From the NCBI GenBank assembly GCA_907164885.2, contig OU015498.1, positions 125,146,727 through 125,210,726 of the forward strand: a stretch of DNA of 64,000 nucleotides, in the 5' to 3' direction. Position numbers and translations under genes: made by a program. Source of the stretch: Dolomedes plantarius (taxonomy: Eukaryota; Arthropoda; Arachnida; Araneae; Dolomedidae). Below are positions 11,661-23,249 of this stretch, piece by piece (within the stretch, counting starts at the first letter, position 1; each line of letters starts with the position of its first letter). Under the pieces are notes generated by a model, which was not told where the DNA came from, did not search any database, and worked only from the letters and a program-made list of their open reading frames with translations.

Positions 11661-14600
11661 TCTAACTATTAGTATACAAAACCACAAATTTTCGGTGACA
11701 TATATCTATGACAACATGCAATATTAATCGCGGCTACTATCATCCTCCTAATCTAACTGAGCATCGGCACAAGATCACCAAATAAACAAAATCCCGTACC
11801 TGATACTTGCACGGCTGGGGAGAATCGTGAGGGACGATAGGTGGCTTGCGGCGGTCATCTGTGGCACAAGGATTCTACACTCTGGGCGATGGTTGGTGGC
11901 AATCATCTGTGCATACGGGGCTCCGGGACTTTACAACCTCTTGGTAGCGGGCGCTCGCTCGACGAAGGGGTGCGGCATGGGAGAGTTCTGGTCTCCTGGA
12001 CAGGTATCTCCTTCTAGGGCTAAGCTATCGGCTGGTCGTCAGATCGACTTCGCTCCTGGGGTCATTAGGCGGGCGCATTTAGTTTGGGTCGGCGCGGAAG
12101 GCTTTCGGCTCAAGTGATCTTTCAATCGGCATGCATACATTCATTGGCACGTGAGGGCTTACACCTCTATCTTCTTTATTCGTCTGCGGCCCTTTCCGTC
12201 TTTCTTGACTCCGACTTCTCCTCAGCGGATTCTAAACTTCATCTGCTCACTGCTTTTCAACTCTATATCTCTCTCTCTGATTATTTCTCAGCCATCTCTA
12301 TCTTTTTACTTAACTCTCCCACTTCATTCTAGGCTTTCCATTGGTGGCCACCTCCTGACCAATGGGTAAATATGGATACCCTTTATTGGCTCGAACTCTT
12401 TTTTTATAATAATACCTCCTCCACTCAAAATTGAAGGGGGCGTCAGTCGTTGCACCCTTCTGGAGAATTCTCACTCCCATACATTCACACGCTTCTATTC
12501 CGACCCCCTACCGATCTCCTAACGCATTGAAGCTCGTAAAGTCTTAACTAATCCTTAACTAGCATCAAATTTCGGACCCCTTCGTTTCCTATTTCTGCCT
12601 GTCCAGATCATTAACTGCAGCTGGCCGCCGCTCCTTGCCATCAATTTTCGACCGTTCCCCTTTTCACATGTCAATTCTCGTCTCCCTTTCTAACCTAAGC
12701 AGATCGTAAACTGCATCTGTACACCACTTATCCGCTGTTTGGGACATATCTTCTCTCCTATTCTTTGTGCCCAACTTTGCACCTGTTTAACTTTCCAAAA
12801 CTGTCGCCTACATTGCGACAACACACATATATATATATACAATAATAAACACATTTCATCAATATGGATATCGAACACATAAATACACTTAGCACAATAC
12901 AATTAATTAATAATCATCATATTAACTTCCTTAAATTATTCCTATGACAATGCGCTCTCTAATTTAATAACTCACTTAACTCATTACTTAATATCACCTC
13001 AATATATATTTACACCCACTTCATCATTCTTAAATTTAACTCAGCTATGGTGCAGAGGGCATAAGCTAACGACAAGTTAGCAAATGAAAGACAATACCTC
13101 CGTTTGGAGTATGCACTGGACATTGATGTACACTGGGCATCTGATGATAGGAGCGGGTCTTCAGGTCTCACTGGTATCTCACTGGTCTTATGTAATCAGC
13201 CTTCGTTGATTCTGGGATGGGATATCAGACTTATGTTCATCGATCATCAGGGTCGTATCACTCATCTATTGCCGGGTCTTTCGCACACTTCTATTTCAGC
13301 TGTGCTGTCGCTTTTCTACTTAGACATCACTTCCCCTCACCTACTTCATATTCATTTAATATCAGATCAAAGCTTTGCTGTTTGAGTTCTAGAGCCATCT
13401 TTAACTAAGGACTCGGATTCTAACTTCACTCGCATCACTCGCATTCTACTTCACGAGGCAAATAATATCATCGTCGAGGGTCTCCCGCTCAAACGTCGGG
13501 CAGTCGCTACATCTCTATAAGTGTCTACTTGTGCGAATCAGTCTCTCATCTTTTTAATGACTGTTATGAGGGGTACCAGAGATACCCCTTTGCGTTGTGT
13601 AAAATTAGGGAGGTGAACTCCAAAGGGAACTATGCGTTTATAAATAAAAATAACAACATTTATTATACAATATTTTACAAGAAAAGGTCGGGTTTACATA
13701 TTATATTTAAGTTCTTGGCTATACATATTTTTAACCGAATTAGGGCATACTTCATCCTCTTCCTGCGGCATAACCATTACGGGTCGAGTGAAATAAAAGT
13801 CTCGTAATCTCTCAAAAGGCATGAGCACTATTTAAAGGGGGAAGAAATGACCAACCTGGGGGAGTTTTTGATGAAACAGCAGAGCATGGCGTCGTTGAGG
13901 CACTTCTACAGGAGGAGGCTTTAGGCATCGGGCTGAAAATCATGTGGCCCTTCACTGACCGAGGCAACAGGATTCGGCGCTGGCGGTTGAAGACGGACAT
14001 CTCGCCATTTTACGGGGGCGTCTTTTCCTCCCAGGCTTTCTTCGCAGCTCGCTACCTCAAATCGCTCTCTCGCTCTCCCTCCGAACGTCGTTTCTCCCAC
14101 ACTCGGGGCTCCCCCAATCTTTTTTTTATAACTCCTCCCCAGGTTAGTTATTCACGTAAATTTATTGCCTCTTCGAGTTTTTTATTCGAGGGCAGGATGC
14201 TCTGACATTCCCATGGTTGACCCACGTGGTACGCTTATTTCCAAGAAAATTGGAAGTCCGTTGAATTTCCTGGAATTTCTTTCCCCTCGTCCCGAGGAAT
14301 TCAGGGGGTGCGATGTTTCTTGGAAAATTGGTGCAGTTCCTCCTTTTTCCAATATGGCCGTTTTATGCCCCGTAATCGTGTTGGAAGAACAAAATGGCTA
14401 TAACGTTGGAAGGAGTTCAAAATGTCCAAATTGTGGATCCTTCACAACAATGACCATTTATTCTTTTACTTAATTTTCTCCGTTGCACCCACTTCGACTC
14501 CAATTGGTGTCTCCCATTCCTTCTCTGACAACACTCTCATTTGCTCTGACAAAATTTCTCATTTGCTTGTAGTTTTAATCCTAGGCTTCTTCTTGACCAT

Positions 14601-15189
14601 TCCTAGTCCTGGGGCGTGTCCCATCACCGTGTCAAACTTTTATATTTTCCTCCCAGACTTCTACTTTACACGCTCCTTGATTCTTCTTATGACTTGCGCG
14701 TGGGGCTCTTGCGGGGTGAAAGAATTATTTTAATTGCTGCCATAAATTTATTTCCAATCTTCCCTTTCCTTCCTTTTGCATCCTATCCCTTTCTCATATC
14801 TTTCTTGTTATCTATTCAAATTACCTTCTTTTCCAATTCATGCCTTTTAACTTATTCTCTAGGTATTTATTTTGCCGTCAAATGTCACTAGCTAGTGACA
14901 CACCTTTTATTTCCAACTCGACAAACACTTGAATTTCCCACAGTGGGTAGTTTAGCAGTTGCCAAACTATTTAGCGGTGCTCTACTTACTGGGCACGCCA
15001 AGTTCAAATTACAATGCTGTCTGAATTTTAATCTCGATCCAGTATCGTTTCACCAGCATAATTTTCCCACGCTTTACTTTAAAACTGTTGAAATGGGACG
15101 TTATGGAATACAAGAAATAGGTAGCGTTGGAAATGAAAATGGAATTTAATTTAAATCAAAATGATGTTACTAATTTAGTGATTTTTTTT
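11661..15189. other. Pyrimidine-rich region of unknown nature
   Basis: From about 12100 to 14880 the plus strand is conspicuously rich in C and T and more GC-rich than its surroundings. It has many short reading frames but no recognisable domain, long terminal repeat pair or terminal inverted repeat that I could find. A hairpin AGGGGTA-CCAGAGA-TACCCCT lies at about 13568-13588. It could be the remains of a large retroelement, a gene's intron or untranslated region, or unique sequence. Confidence 0.35.
14883..14900. repeat. Perfect 18-bp palindrome
   Basis: TGTCACTAGCTAGTGACA is identical to its reverse complement. It sits at the right edge of the pyrimidine-rich region. It could mark an element boundary or be chance. 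Confidence 0.8.
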
Positions 15190-15412
15190 ACCAATGCGGA
15201 GGCACTTATCGTCAAACATTCGCCTATATTACGCCGCAGTTTTACTGCCCATTTTACTATGGGGGCACCATATAGGCGGACAGCATTACCCCCTATGAAG
15301 GGACGACACTAACAGAGGCATTTTTCGTAGCGCGACGCCGGGATTTGATTCGAGCACCCTCAGCAACGAAATCCAGCGCGCTGTACTACAGGGCCGCCAG
15401 AAGCCCTAAGTA
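15190..15412 (-). mobile_element. tRNA-derived SINE, minus strand
   Basis: On the minus strand a tRNA-like head (TGTAGTACAGCGCGCTGG as A-box region, CTCGAATCAAATCCC as B-box region) is followed by a body whose end, CTATATGGTGCCCCC to GCATTGGTAAA, resembles the end of the SINE at 36530-36850 (CTATATGGTGCTCCC to GCATTGGCAAA). It has no protein-coding role; such elements are transcribed by RNA polymerase III and copied by LINE enzymes. Confidence 0.6.
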
Positions 15413-16170
15413 TAGGACGTAAGCTTGACGGACAATCACTGTTTATATTGTCAAAAATCTTTTAATTACGCACTATAGTTTTGTTTATATTAAAGGCATT
15501 TTCCGTAATTGGTTTTAAAAATATGATAAATTTTATGAAAAATAACCTATATATTTAAAAGTTTTAAAATACAAACCCCCACAAAAATTCCCTTTAGAAA
15601 CCGTGTTTAAAACGAATGTAGCTATATTTCAGTAACATTACCGTATTCTATTATCTGCATGTATTCATTAGCCTTCGTGTTTACATGTTAAATTTTTAAC
15701 CTGATCCTATTTCACAAAACTTCTCTATCTTTGTTTTAAAAGTAATTAGTTCACCGTTTTAATGTGTTTATTCTTTAGAATCCCAAATCCGTTCTTACCC
15801 GATCAGATCCGCAAATGTTATGACAACATATCATGAAGCAAAGAGGGCCTGTATTTTCCGATCCGAAGCTTTAGAAAGATGAAAGTTTTGAAACATCAAA
15901 AGATTAAAGAGAAAAAACAGCCTTTGAAATTTGCAAGATTTTTTTTTTCTTTTGAGAAAAACTAAAAGCTTACTTTGAAGAATGCGTACTTTTGGTTTTG
16001 TAAGCCAATCAAACTTTTTATTTCGCTTACTGTATTACAGTGGCAGGTTTTCATAACCTGTTTGTGGATCTGTTTCTTGAAAAGTTGGCTTATCTTACTT
16101 AACGTTTTCCTTACGGGGTGGGATAGCATGCATTCCAAGAATATGGGCAAAAATAAATAAATAAATAAAT
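15413..16170. other. AT-rich intergenic sequence
   Basis: No gene or bounded repeat is recognised between the SINE and the microsatellite. Confidence 0.5.
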
Positions 16171-16236
16171 AATGAATATATATATATACATATATGTGTG
16201 TGTGTCTGTGTGTGTGTGTGTGTGTACATGTATACG

Positions 16237-16269
<33 letters not shown>

Positions 16270-16275
16270 CATACA

Positions 16276-16325
<50 letters not shown>
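16155..16325. repeat. Compound microsatellite (AAAT)n, (TA)n, (TG)n, (CA)n
   Basis: AAAT units, TA, TG, CA and again TA tracts follow each other without unique sequence. The reading frames predicted here on both strands are simple-repeat artefacts. A Tc1 element is inserted at its right edge. Confidence 0.95.
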
Positions 16326-16328
<3 letters not shown>

Positions 16329-17738
16329 TCATGGACAAAAAAATTAGCGCACCAAGAAGGAGTCGTCAAAATGAAACGAAATTTTACATACGTAATGACT
16401 ACTTTGATATAAGTAAATGATAAGAAAATCAAAGAAAAAGGATAATTTATTTCAGAGAAAAAGGCAAAAGAACGGAGGAGTTAATACTCCGTTGGACCCC
16501 CTCTAGCGCGAATGCACGATGCGATACGATCGGGCATTGAGTCATACAAGTTCTGTATGATGTCTTGAGACATTTCGTTCCATATTTGCTGTAACCTTGC
16601 CTCTAGTTCGTTCAAACTCGTGGGATGCCCAACTCGTCGTCCCAAATGATCCCAGATATGCTCGATTGGAGACAAATCTTGGGATCGGGCAGGCCAAGGA
16701 AGGGTAGTAACAGTGCGGAGACAGTCTTGTGTCACCCTTGCCGTATGAGGCCGAGCATTGTCTTGTTGAAAAATGGCTCCTGGGAGCCGTTGCATGAGTG
16801 GCAACACATGTGGTTGCAGAATTTCATGAACATACCGCTGGGCTGTCATGGTGCCACGGAACAATACTAGGGGTGACCGTGTATTGTAGGCAATGGCACC
16901 CCATACCATCACACCAGCTATGGGAGCGATGTGTCGCTGTACAGCAAAGGCAGGATTGAAGCGTTCACCACGGGCTCTCCACACACGAAAACGATTGTCA
17001 TCACTGCCGAGATTGAATTTGGATTCGTCGCTAAAGACGACCTGGTTCCATTCCGCTGCAGTCCAGTTTCCTCGTGCGCGGCAAAACTCCAAACGGAGGC
17101 GTCGATGGGTGGGCGTCAAGGGCAGCACACGTAATGGGCGCCGCGATACCAACTGTCCTTCAGCCAGGCACCTTCGTATGGTTCAAGAAGACACAGAGGC
17201 CTCTCGTGAAGGTGCTACCTGTGCCTGGATGGCGGCCGATGAAGCAGTTGGCTGTACGCGTGCATTTCTTACGATGTGGCGGTCTTCTCGACGACTGGTC
17301 TGTCGAGGGCGTCCTGAGCCTGGTCTTCGTGTACATGACATCTCTTGGGTCCACTGGTCCCAACACCTCCTCACAACACAATCAGAGCTGCCTAATTGAC
17401 GAGCTACTCGCCTCGCTGACCACCCAGCTTCCATCATCCCGACGATTCTCCCCCTCTCAAACTGCGACAACTGCTTATATTGTCTTCGAACACGGCGTAA
17501 TGGCATGTCTATCTCAGCTCTTCCTCTGTAAATGATTCAGCACACCCAAACAAGCTTTGGTTACCTGTTTTATACTCCACAGAGTACGATGTTCAACGCC
17601 CTCTACCAGCTATACGTAATGCGCAATCACGCGGCATTTCTAATCATTTGCATATCTCCCCGACATGTACCTTCATTGCAAGTTTCGTTACGATCCCGCA
17701 ATTATTTCTTGGTGCGTTAATTTTTTTGTCCATGAGTG
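16326..17738 (-). mobile_element. Tc1-like transposon, nearly intact
   Basis: Terminal inverted repeats beginning CACTCATGGACAAAAAAATT are at both ends, next to TA-rich sequence on each side (TA at 17739-17740; the left flank is blurred by the TA/CA microsatellite). The 1413-bp length is normal for a Tc1 element. It carries one transposase frame on the minus strand interrupted by a single stop. Confidence 0.9.
16481..17506 (-). pseudogene. Tc1-like transposase with a single nonsense codon
   Basis: The frame is 341 codons plus a stop and stays in one phase throughout. It is broken only by a TGA at 17183-17185, where an Arg codon (CGA) would fit just before TIRRCL, so one C-to-T change explains the break. 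Codons 1-107 hold the helix-turn-helix DNA-binding region and a GRPR-type linker (GSGRPRQTSR). The catalytic domain shows FSDESKF (Asp at about codon 160), FQQDNARPH and SPIEHIWD. By my count 32 residues separate the second Asp and the Glu, not the usual 34. The transposase would cut and paste the element at TA sites. An internal start after the stop would lack the DNA-binding domain. Confidence 0.9.
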
Positions 17739-17740
17739 TA

Positions 17741-18103
17741 TATATATAACTCCTTAATGGCCGTTTTTACGTAGGAGGTATGAAATTTCCCATTCTAAAG
17801 AGGGAATCGGAAAAATGGGCCCCGTAAGATAAAGGTTAATGAAGATGCAAGGTTATCAGATTATTCGAAAAACGAAAAAGTTTAGTTAAAAAAATAAACA
17901 ATCGTAAATCAAACGGTTTTTGGTTATGTTATTTGATTTACTAGTATTTAGATATCATGGGTTTACACGAAAAAAATAGTTGTACGTTAAAGAAGTCCGC
18001 ATTTTCTTTGAAAGTGAATAAAAAATATCGTTAACGATGCTTGCACATATTTTGGAAATATTTTGTTAATGGAGTGGGAAAATGAAATATTCATATGTTA
18101 CAT
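17741..18103. other. Intergenic sequence
   Basis: Short AT-rich stretch between two transposons with nothing recognisable. Confidence 0.5.
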
Positions 18104-18787
18104 CAGTAATTCCCAGCCTTTTACGAGTCACGACTCCATGACTGGTTACGACGCATGCTGCGACCTCCCTTCCCACCCTGCTCATTTTCATTAAAAAAGA
18201 AATTTTAAGACATAAAGAAAAACACTAAAACTCATTTTCCATTATTTAATTGTAATTTTAGTTTAACAAAAGTGATTTTATCAGGAAAAGGAGAATATTA
18301 AGAAAAAATCATCCCTCAGTTAAAGGTGTGTACAAGCAAGATCAGAACAGAACAGAACCTCAAAAAAATAAGACACCTACTGTATTAACTCAGAATTATA
18401 TTGCAATAAAAATGGAAAAGTTCTCTCATAAATAAAATTGTTTTATTCTGTTGGGGAAACTACGATAGTAAAGCCAAAATAAGAGAACAGACTCATGAAA
18501 GACAAACTGACGTTTAGAATTTGTGTACTGTATGTGGTAAGTAATCGCGATTTTTATTTACCACCAAATAAAAGCGGTAGATTTCTAACGAACTGAGTTT
18601 GTGCTTTGAATGATACTTTTTCATTAAAAAACATAATTTTCCTTCAGTTTCATGGTAAATAAATATTGACATATGTTTTTGGGGAAATTTATTAAAAAGT
18701 AATCTTAATTGAATAAAATTATTGTAACCCCCTAAAAAACACTTGGCGACCCCATGAGGGTCGCAATCCATAGGTTGTGAACTCCTG
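18104..18787. mobile_element. hAT-type MITE
   Basis: The left end CAGTAATTCCCAGCCTTTTA and the inverted right end CAGGAGTTCACAACCTATGG start with CAG and share the pattern CAGnAnTTCnCAnCCT, with GAGTCACGACTCC and TGCGACCC segments just inside. The flanks TGTTACAT and TCTTTCAA match at 5 of 8 bases, weak support for an old 8-bp target duplication. The element is 684 bp. No transposase domain is visible; the 94-residue minus frame at 18514-18798 overruns the right end and looks incidental. Confidence 0.65.
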
Positions 18788-19246
18788 TCTTTCAACAAAT
18801 TATCAGTTAGAGAGTACTAGAAAAACATTCTTACCTATTGAGTAATTTCTGCAAAGGCAAGCGAATCTTAATTTTTGTTGAAAATCACATATTCTGCCTA
18901 GAGAAAAAAAATAAAAGTTCAGAGCAACTTTACGACGAAGAAGAAAAGTAGTCGAATGGGATGTACTAAAATCGAGGAAATAAAACCCAGGAGAAACTAT
19001 TCTTGGCTCAGCAGTTGAAAACTGTTCAAGATGGATAATGTGCAGTATCTGTCGAACCAGTTTTCTATGCTTTTGAAAGAGAGCAAAATATTCTACATAA
19101 ACCTTTAGGCAGATTTGTCATGTTTAAACATTTGCACATGCGTGCGAAGTACAGTTAAAAAAATGCAGAGATTTTAAGAACTTGGCCTGTGTAACGCGTG
19201 CAGACGAAGCTTTTAAATTATACGAATAAACTTTTGATATTTCCAT
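18788..19246. other. Intergenic sequence
   Basis: No gene or bounded repeat recognised. Confidence 0.5.
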
Positions 19247-19465
19247 TTAAGGCTGCTAAGTACTAACCCCATTGGATTCGCTCACCTCAATGTTAACCTA
19301 TGGAGAAAATTTGTCCACGGATTGCCGACTTGGATTCAAAGATTTTTTTTTTTAAATTGCACTCCGTCATTGAGAAAGAAATTTTACATTTGTGTACATT
19401 TTTCGCTTTTTTTAAAGGTGCAATTAATATTTTAAAATTTAAATTATTCGGGGGAAAATCTGGTT
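19247..19465 (+). mobile_element. TTAA-flanked MITE, truncated copy
   Basis: After TTAA (19247-19250) the sequence GGCTGCTAAGTACTAACCCC and the next 200 bases match the left part of the MITE at 45034-45587. Examples of shared stretches are CCCATTGGATTCGCTCACCT and the TGTGTACATTTTTCG segment. The match fades after about 19460, so the right half is missing or diverged. Confidence 0.7.
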
Positions 19466-19745
19466 TTGATTATTTAGGTTTTTGTTAGTGGTTCCAAAGT
19501 GTGAATAGTATTTTCGTTCATCGCATAGGATGATGTTTTCTGTAAAGCACTAATTAACATACAAATTTAGGTTTTCATCCGCAACTTTACTTTTCAACCC
19601 CGGTCAATAAAGCTAAAGAGAGCAAAATATTTTAATGTATATGTTTATAAGAGGCACACCCACAAATTAAGAACTGATAGGGGGTAAAAAATTTTAGGAA
19701 GAAGTTTCTGAAATAATTTTATTGCCAAATGTTAAAACTTATATT
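19466..19745. other. Intergenic sequence
   Basis: Nothing recognised. Confidence 0.4.
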
Positions 19746-20060
19746 ACACTACTTTTCAACGTAGTTGCCATATTTATTGGGGCATTTGTCGTATCGTGAT
19801 ACTATATTTTGTATTCCTTCGTGGAAAACCAATCACCGCTAACCTATTCAGCCAATCCTTCACAACGTCCTTTGTTTCTTGATTATTCTGTAGACTCTGG
19901 CCGGCCAAAAATCTCTTCAGGTGGAGAAGCAAATGTTAATCGCCAGGAGTTGGGTCGGGACTGTACGGTAGTTGTTAAAAAATTTCCAAACTGAACTATT
20001 GAAACAATGCACGTGTACGGACGGCGGCGCGCGTTGTTATGTTAGAGACATACTCGAGCA
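19746..20060 (-). pseudogene. Mariner transposase relic
   Basis: On the minus strand the carboxyl half of a mariner transposase can be followed through frame changes. PYSPDPTPGD (the third catalytic Asp) is directly followed by a stop where Tyr is usual. Then come HLLLHLKRFLAGQS, a stretch ending KDWLNRLAV and the typical end SRYDKCPNKYGNYVEK before a stop near 19750. Upstream, NNAR-type sequence suggests the second catalytic motif but is badly degraded. I found no terminal inverted repeats. It is a dead fragment, older than the element at 10556-11270 and from a different mariner subgroup judging by the sequence. Confidence 0.75.
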
Positions 20061-21087
20061 GACATTAACGCACGCCGTCGAATCTGAATTACTCAGTGCA
20101 GCCTCTTAAGAGTTTCGCAGTAGAATTCAGCATCTATGGTCGTACCTTAACGGTCCTACCGCACAAAAATTTTTTTTCGTTCAAAAATCTTATCGCCGTT
20201 CGCACTCCACAGCTTGCGGGATTTTCGATTTTAATATCCACTTTAAACTAACACATCAAAAAGAGACAACTTTATACAACAATTTACACGAAATGAAGCA
20301 CCAGATGTTCAGGAACCAAATGATGGCGTTGTCGTTGCAATGACGTGAATTGCCCAGGATATATTATGAGCAATTGGTTCTTACTTTGTGGATGCGCCTC
20401 GTGTATGTATATTTGAAGGAATTGTGCTAAGTATTCCTTCGACATGTTAAATGTCTTAGATAATAATAAAACATCGGTTTTATTAAGGAAAACTCCGTAA
20501 CCAAGATAAAAGCCTAGATAAATTTGTCGAAATGTAATTTTTTGCTCTGTTTTGTTTTTTATTGTGTTCACCTTCTGTTTTTAAGTAAACCTAATTAATT
20601 TACAAATGACTTTTCACTGCTTCTTTTAGTTGGCTTAATACGAGAACTTCTTTTGTTATATTTTGTTTTTATTTTATTTTAATTTTTCATGTTTTCGGTG
20701 AAGAAAGTGGCAACATCTTGAATTTAGCGTCGATCCAGATAAAAAAAGGAAATAATTATATATAAGTTTTGAAATCTCATAAAAGGAAACAAATGGCGCC
20801 AAATTAACCCCGTTATGGAATCTAATTCGTATCATGGCATGGAATTAGCAGAAGCGCAGCGTTTTAGAAGTTTCTCTATTGATGACTGTTTTTTCACGAA
20901 GCAAACACTTAGTCTCCGTTACATATTAGGTTAAGTTTTCTTAAGTTTACTTTTTTTAAGATAAATGTGCAGCTTCTGCTATTAATTGAGCACTGATGGA
21001 GAATTTGGAGTGAGTAAGAAAATTTTGATAAACATATTAGAGTAGAAGCTATATATATAAATATATTTTTTTATATATATATGTATT
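20061..21087. other. Intergenic sequence, one unassigned open frame
   Basis: A 95-residue frame (20284-20571, minus) begins with ATG but has no recognisable domain or paralogue here; I treat it as probably incidental. The rest is AT-rich. Confidence 0.4.
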
Positions 21088-21369
21088 TGTCGTTCTTGTT
21101 GTTATTGTTCCTAAAGCCCTCCGACCGGAAGTTCGAAACCAGGAACATATAAGCTTTGTGGGATGAGTAGTGTGGCTCCGGTTTATAATGGCGCCACAAG
21201 GTTTGGAGTCCGCGTTGTCTAAGTGTCACGACGATTTTGACCGCGCCCCCAGGGAAGACATCTGGGGGCATCGTACTTTCCCCACTCACTGACCTCATAG
21301 AAGGACTTTCCGGACTTCCGCGATTTAATGTGCCCATATCCGGTTTGACACGGAGGTATTTATACACGG

Positions 21370-21373
<4 letters not shown>
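21088..21373 (-). mobile_element. SINE, family A, 5'-truncated, minus strand
   Basis: On the minus strand the body GTATAAATACCTCCGTGTCA, GGATATGGGCACATTAAATC and a 3' tail of AAC/AAT/AAG units (GAACAATAACAACAAGAAC) match the SINEs at 28686-29005, 35275-35465 and 36530-36850. The tRNA-like head is missing; a TA repeat starts where it should be. Confidence 0.65.

Positions 21374-21410
<37 letters not shown>
21374..21410. repeat. (TA)n microsatellite
   Basis: Pure TA tract between the truncated SINE and the AGGGTGG end of the next transposon. Similar TA/CA repeats continue on the other side of that transposon, from 24692. Confidence 0.95.
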
Positions 21411-21413
<3 letters not shown>

Positions 21414-22255
21414 GTGGGGCGAAAAAGGCGAATTTTTAATTTTCAAATTTTTTCTTTATTCCTGTATTATTATTTGTTGATGCAATAATACAACATCATC
21501 TATGCCAAAAATCAGTTGTCTACGACTTCATCTTTAGGTGGCGCACGACATCAGAGGGTAAAATAACTCATTTTTAGTACTTCATTCTAACCTCAACTGA
21601 GAGTTATATTTTAAAATTTTTCGTCCCAAATTTGCTATTGTAGGTTTATGTACTGTTCTATACTGCATTTTTAATAAAGAATTACCAACTGTTCTGACTA
21701 GATTACTTGCATTAAGGTTTACACTTTAAGCCAATTTTACATAGAGTTAGACGGAAGCTGTACTTCTGGACTGGCGCTATCTTACCACACATCGGAGAAG
21801 ACATTAGTTCTATCAACTCACCACAGTTTTCCCCAGTCTTAGAATGCTCTTCTGAAGGATCCACTGAAACTAACCCAGATAAATTTTCCATTTCAAAACC
21901 CTGCTAGCGACCAAAAAAGCAGCATGATGAAACGATCCAAATGAGAATTAAGCTACATCTTGTGATCGAACTGGGATTTCTGATGGCCCAGCTGTAATCA
22001 TAGTAAACGCTGCAATGCAGGATTGAAATATTATCAGTAATGACAACTCATCAAATGTAATAGATCGACATAAACTACGTCGCGAGCGTCGAAAAGTACG
22101 CCAAAACCTGTAACGGTTAAGTGGCCAACAATCTATATCCTCGCTTTAGTTTCACAGCCGTAAAGATAAAACTTTAGTCCTGGCTAAGAGAGAAAATGGA
22201 TCACATCGGAAGACTGAAGAACATATTTCTTTGATTTCTGAGCCTGATTCTATGA

Positions 22256-23207
22256 AGGGGAAACCGTTGTAGGGCCACCATGCTTTATTTAAATAATTAT
22301 TATTTTACAGCATATTTACTCATTGGAGTGAGTGACAACATTGTTTCAAATCATAACAGTCATTGTTAATGAAAGCAAGAAGAAGCTATAGTTAAATAGA
22401 AAAGGAAGTCTTGATTTGATGATCAAAACTAAATTTTTTCACTTCAATTTGAAGTCTTATTTTGTGAAATTAAGTGAAAACTTATGTTTTAATGTATAGC
22501 AGATATTTTTTGTAATCATTAAAGGAAAAAATGATATAAAATCAAAGTTTGGTTTCTGCAGGTCTTTGGCTATGGAAGCCATTTTGCCCAAAACAACAAC
22601 ATCTTTTACCTAGGGCCATAATCTTGTCTTGTATCTAGGGCCATGGCCTCTGGTAGAAAAGAGGTGGACGAAAACTTGACAAGTGTAGAATTCTCACTGA
22701 TACCCCCGAGAAAAATGAAAATCAAGCACAAATATTGAAAAAAGTAATTGATAAAAAAATTTACGAAATCTGTGTTTGAAACAGAAATTTTATGTGGGAT
22801 CATCAAGAAGACAATGGAGAAAAAACATACATTAGAAAGTGATGAAATAATAAACATTTCCTCCTTTAAGACATCTCCTACAATTAACATTACTCCTTTA
22901 CGAAGATTTTAGAAGTTGTACATGAAAGAAATAATGCATACAAATGTTTTTTTATTGTAAACAATAATTTCAGTGTTTGGAAATAACTGGCCCTAGGTAC
23001 AATAGTGTTATTGTACCTAAGGCCATTTGTAATTTTTTTAAAATTTTCAATATCATTTACAAGTTTTTTTTCTACACTTGATGTGATTTTTATTTAAAGA
23101 GAATAAAGTACGTAATGTATACAAACTATTTTTATTATTGTAAGTTAGTTATAAGTAAAGATACTGCCATTTGAAAATAGCCGATCCTAGGTACAAGGGT
23201 TTCCCCT
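22256..23207. mobile_element. MITE nested in the unclassified transposon
   Basis: The ends AGGGGAAACCGTTGTAGGGC and, inverted, AGGGGAAACCCTTGTACC are terminal inverted repeats 952 bp apart. Inside, CCTAGGTACAA-like motifs recur (near 22605, 22630, 22990, 23010 and 23186), including a hairpin at 22988-23025 (GGCCCTAGGTACAA opposite TTGTACCTAAGGCC). No coding sequence. It may interrupt the coding region of the host transposon. Confidence 0.65.
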
Positions 23208-23249
23208 ACATAGGACATCTTTCGCTTGATTCGGGTAATGCAATTACGA

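Noticed and set aside
16095..16432. Four overlapping open frames of 72-156 residues around 16.1-16.4 kb
   Set aside because: They translate TA, TG and CA repeats on both strands (YIYIYI and HTHTHT runs) and have no protein character.
16625..17535. Plus-strand frames of up to 168 residues over the Tc1 element at 16.5-17.5 kb
   Set aside because: The minus-strand frame encodes a clear Tc1 transposase with catalytic motifs; the plus-strand frames are its antisense shadows.
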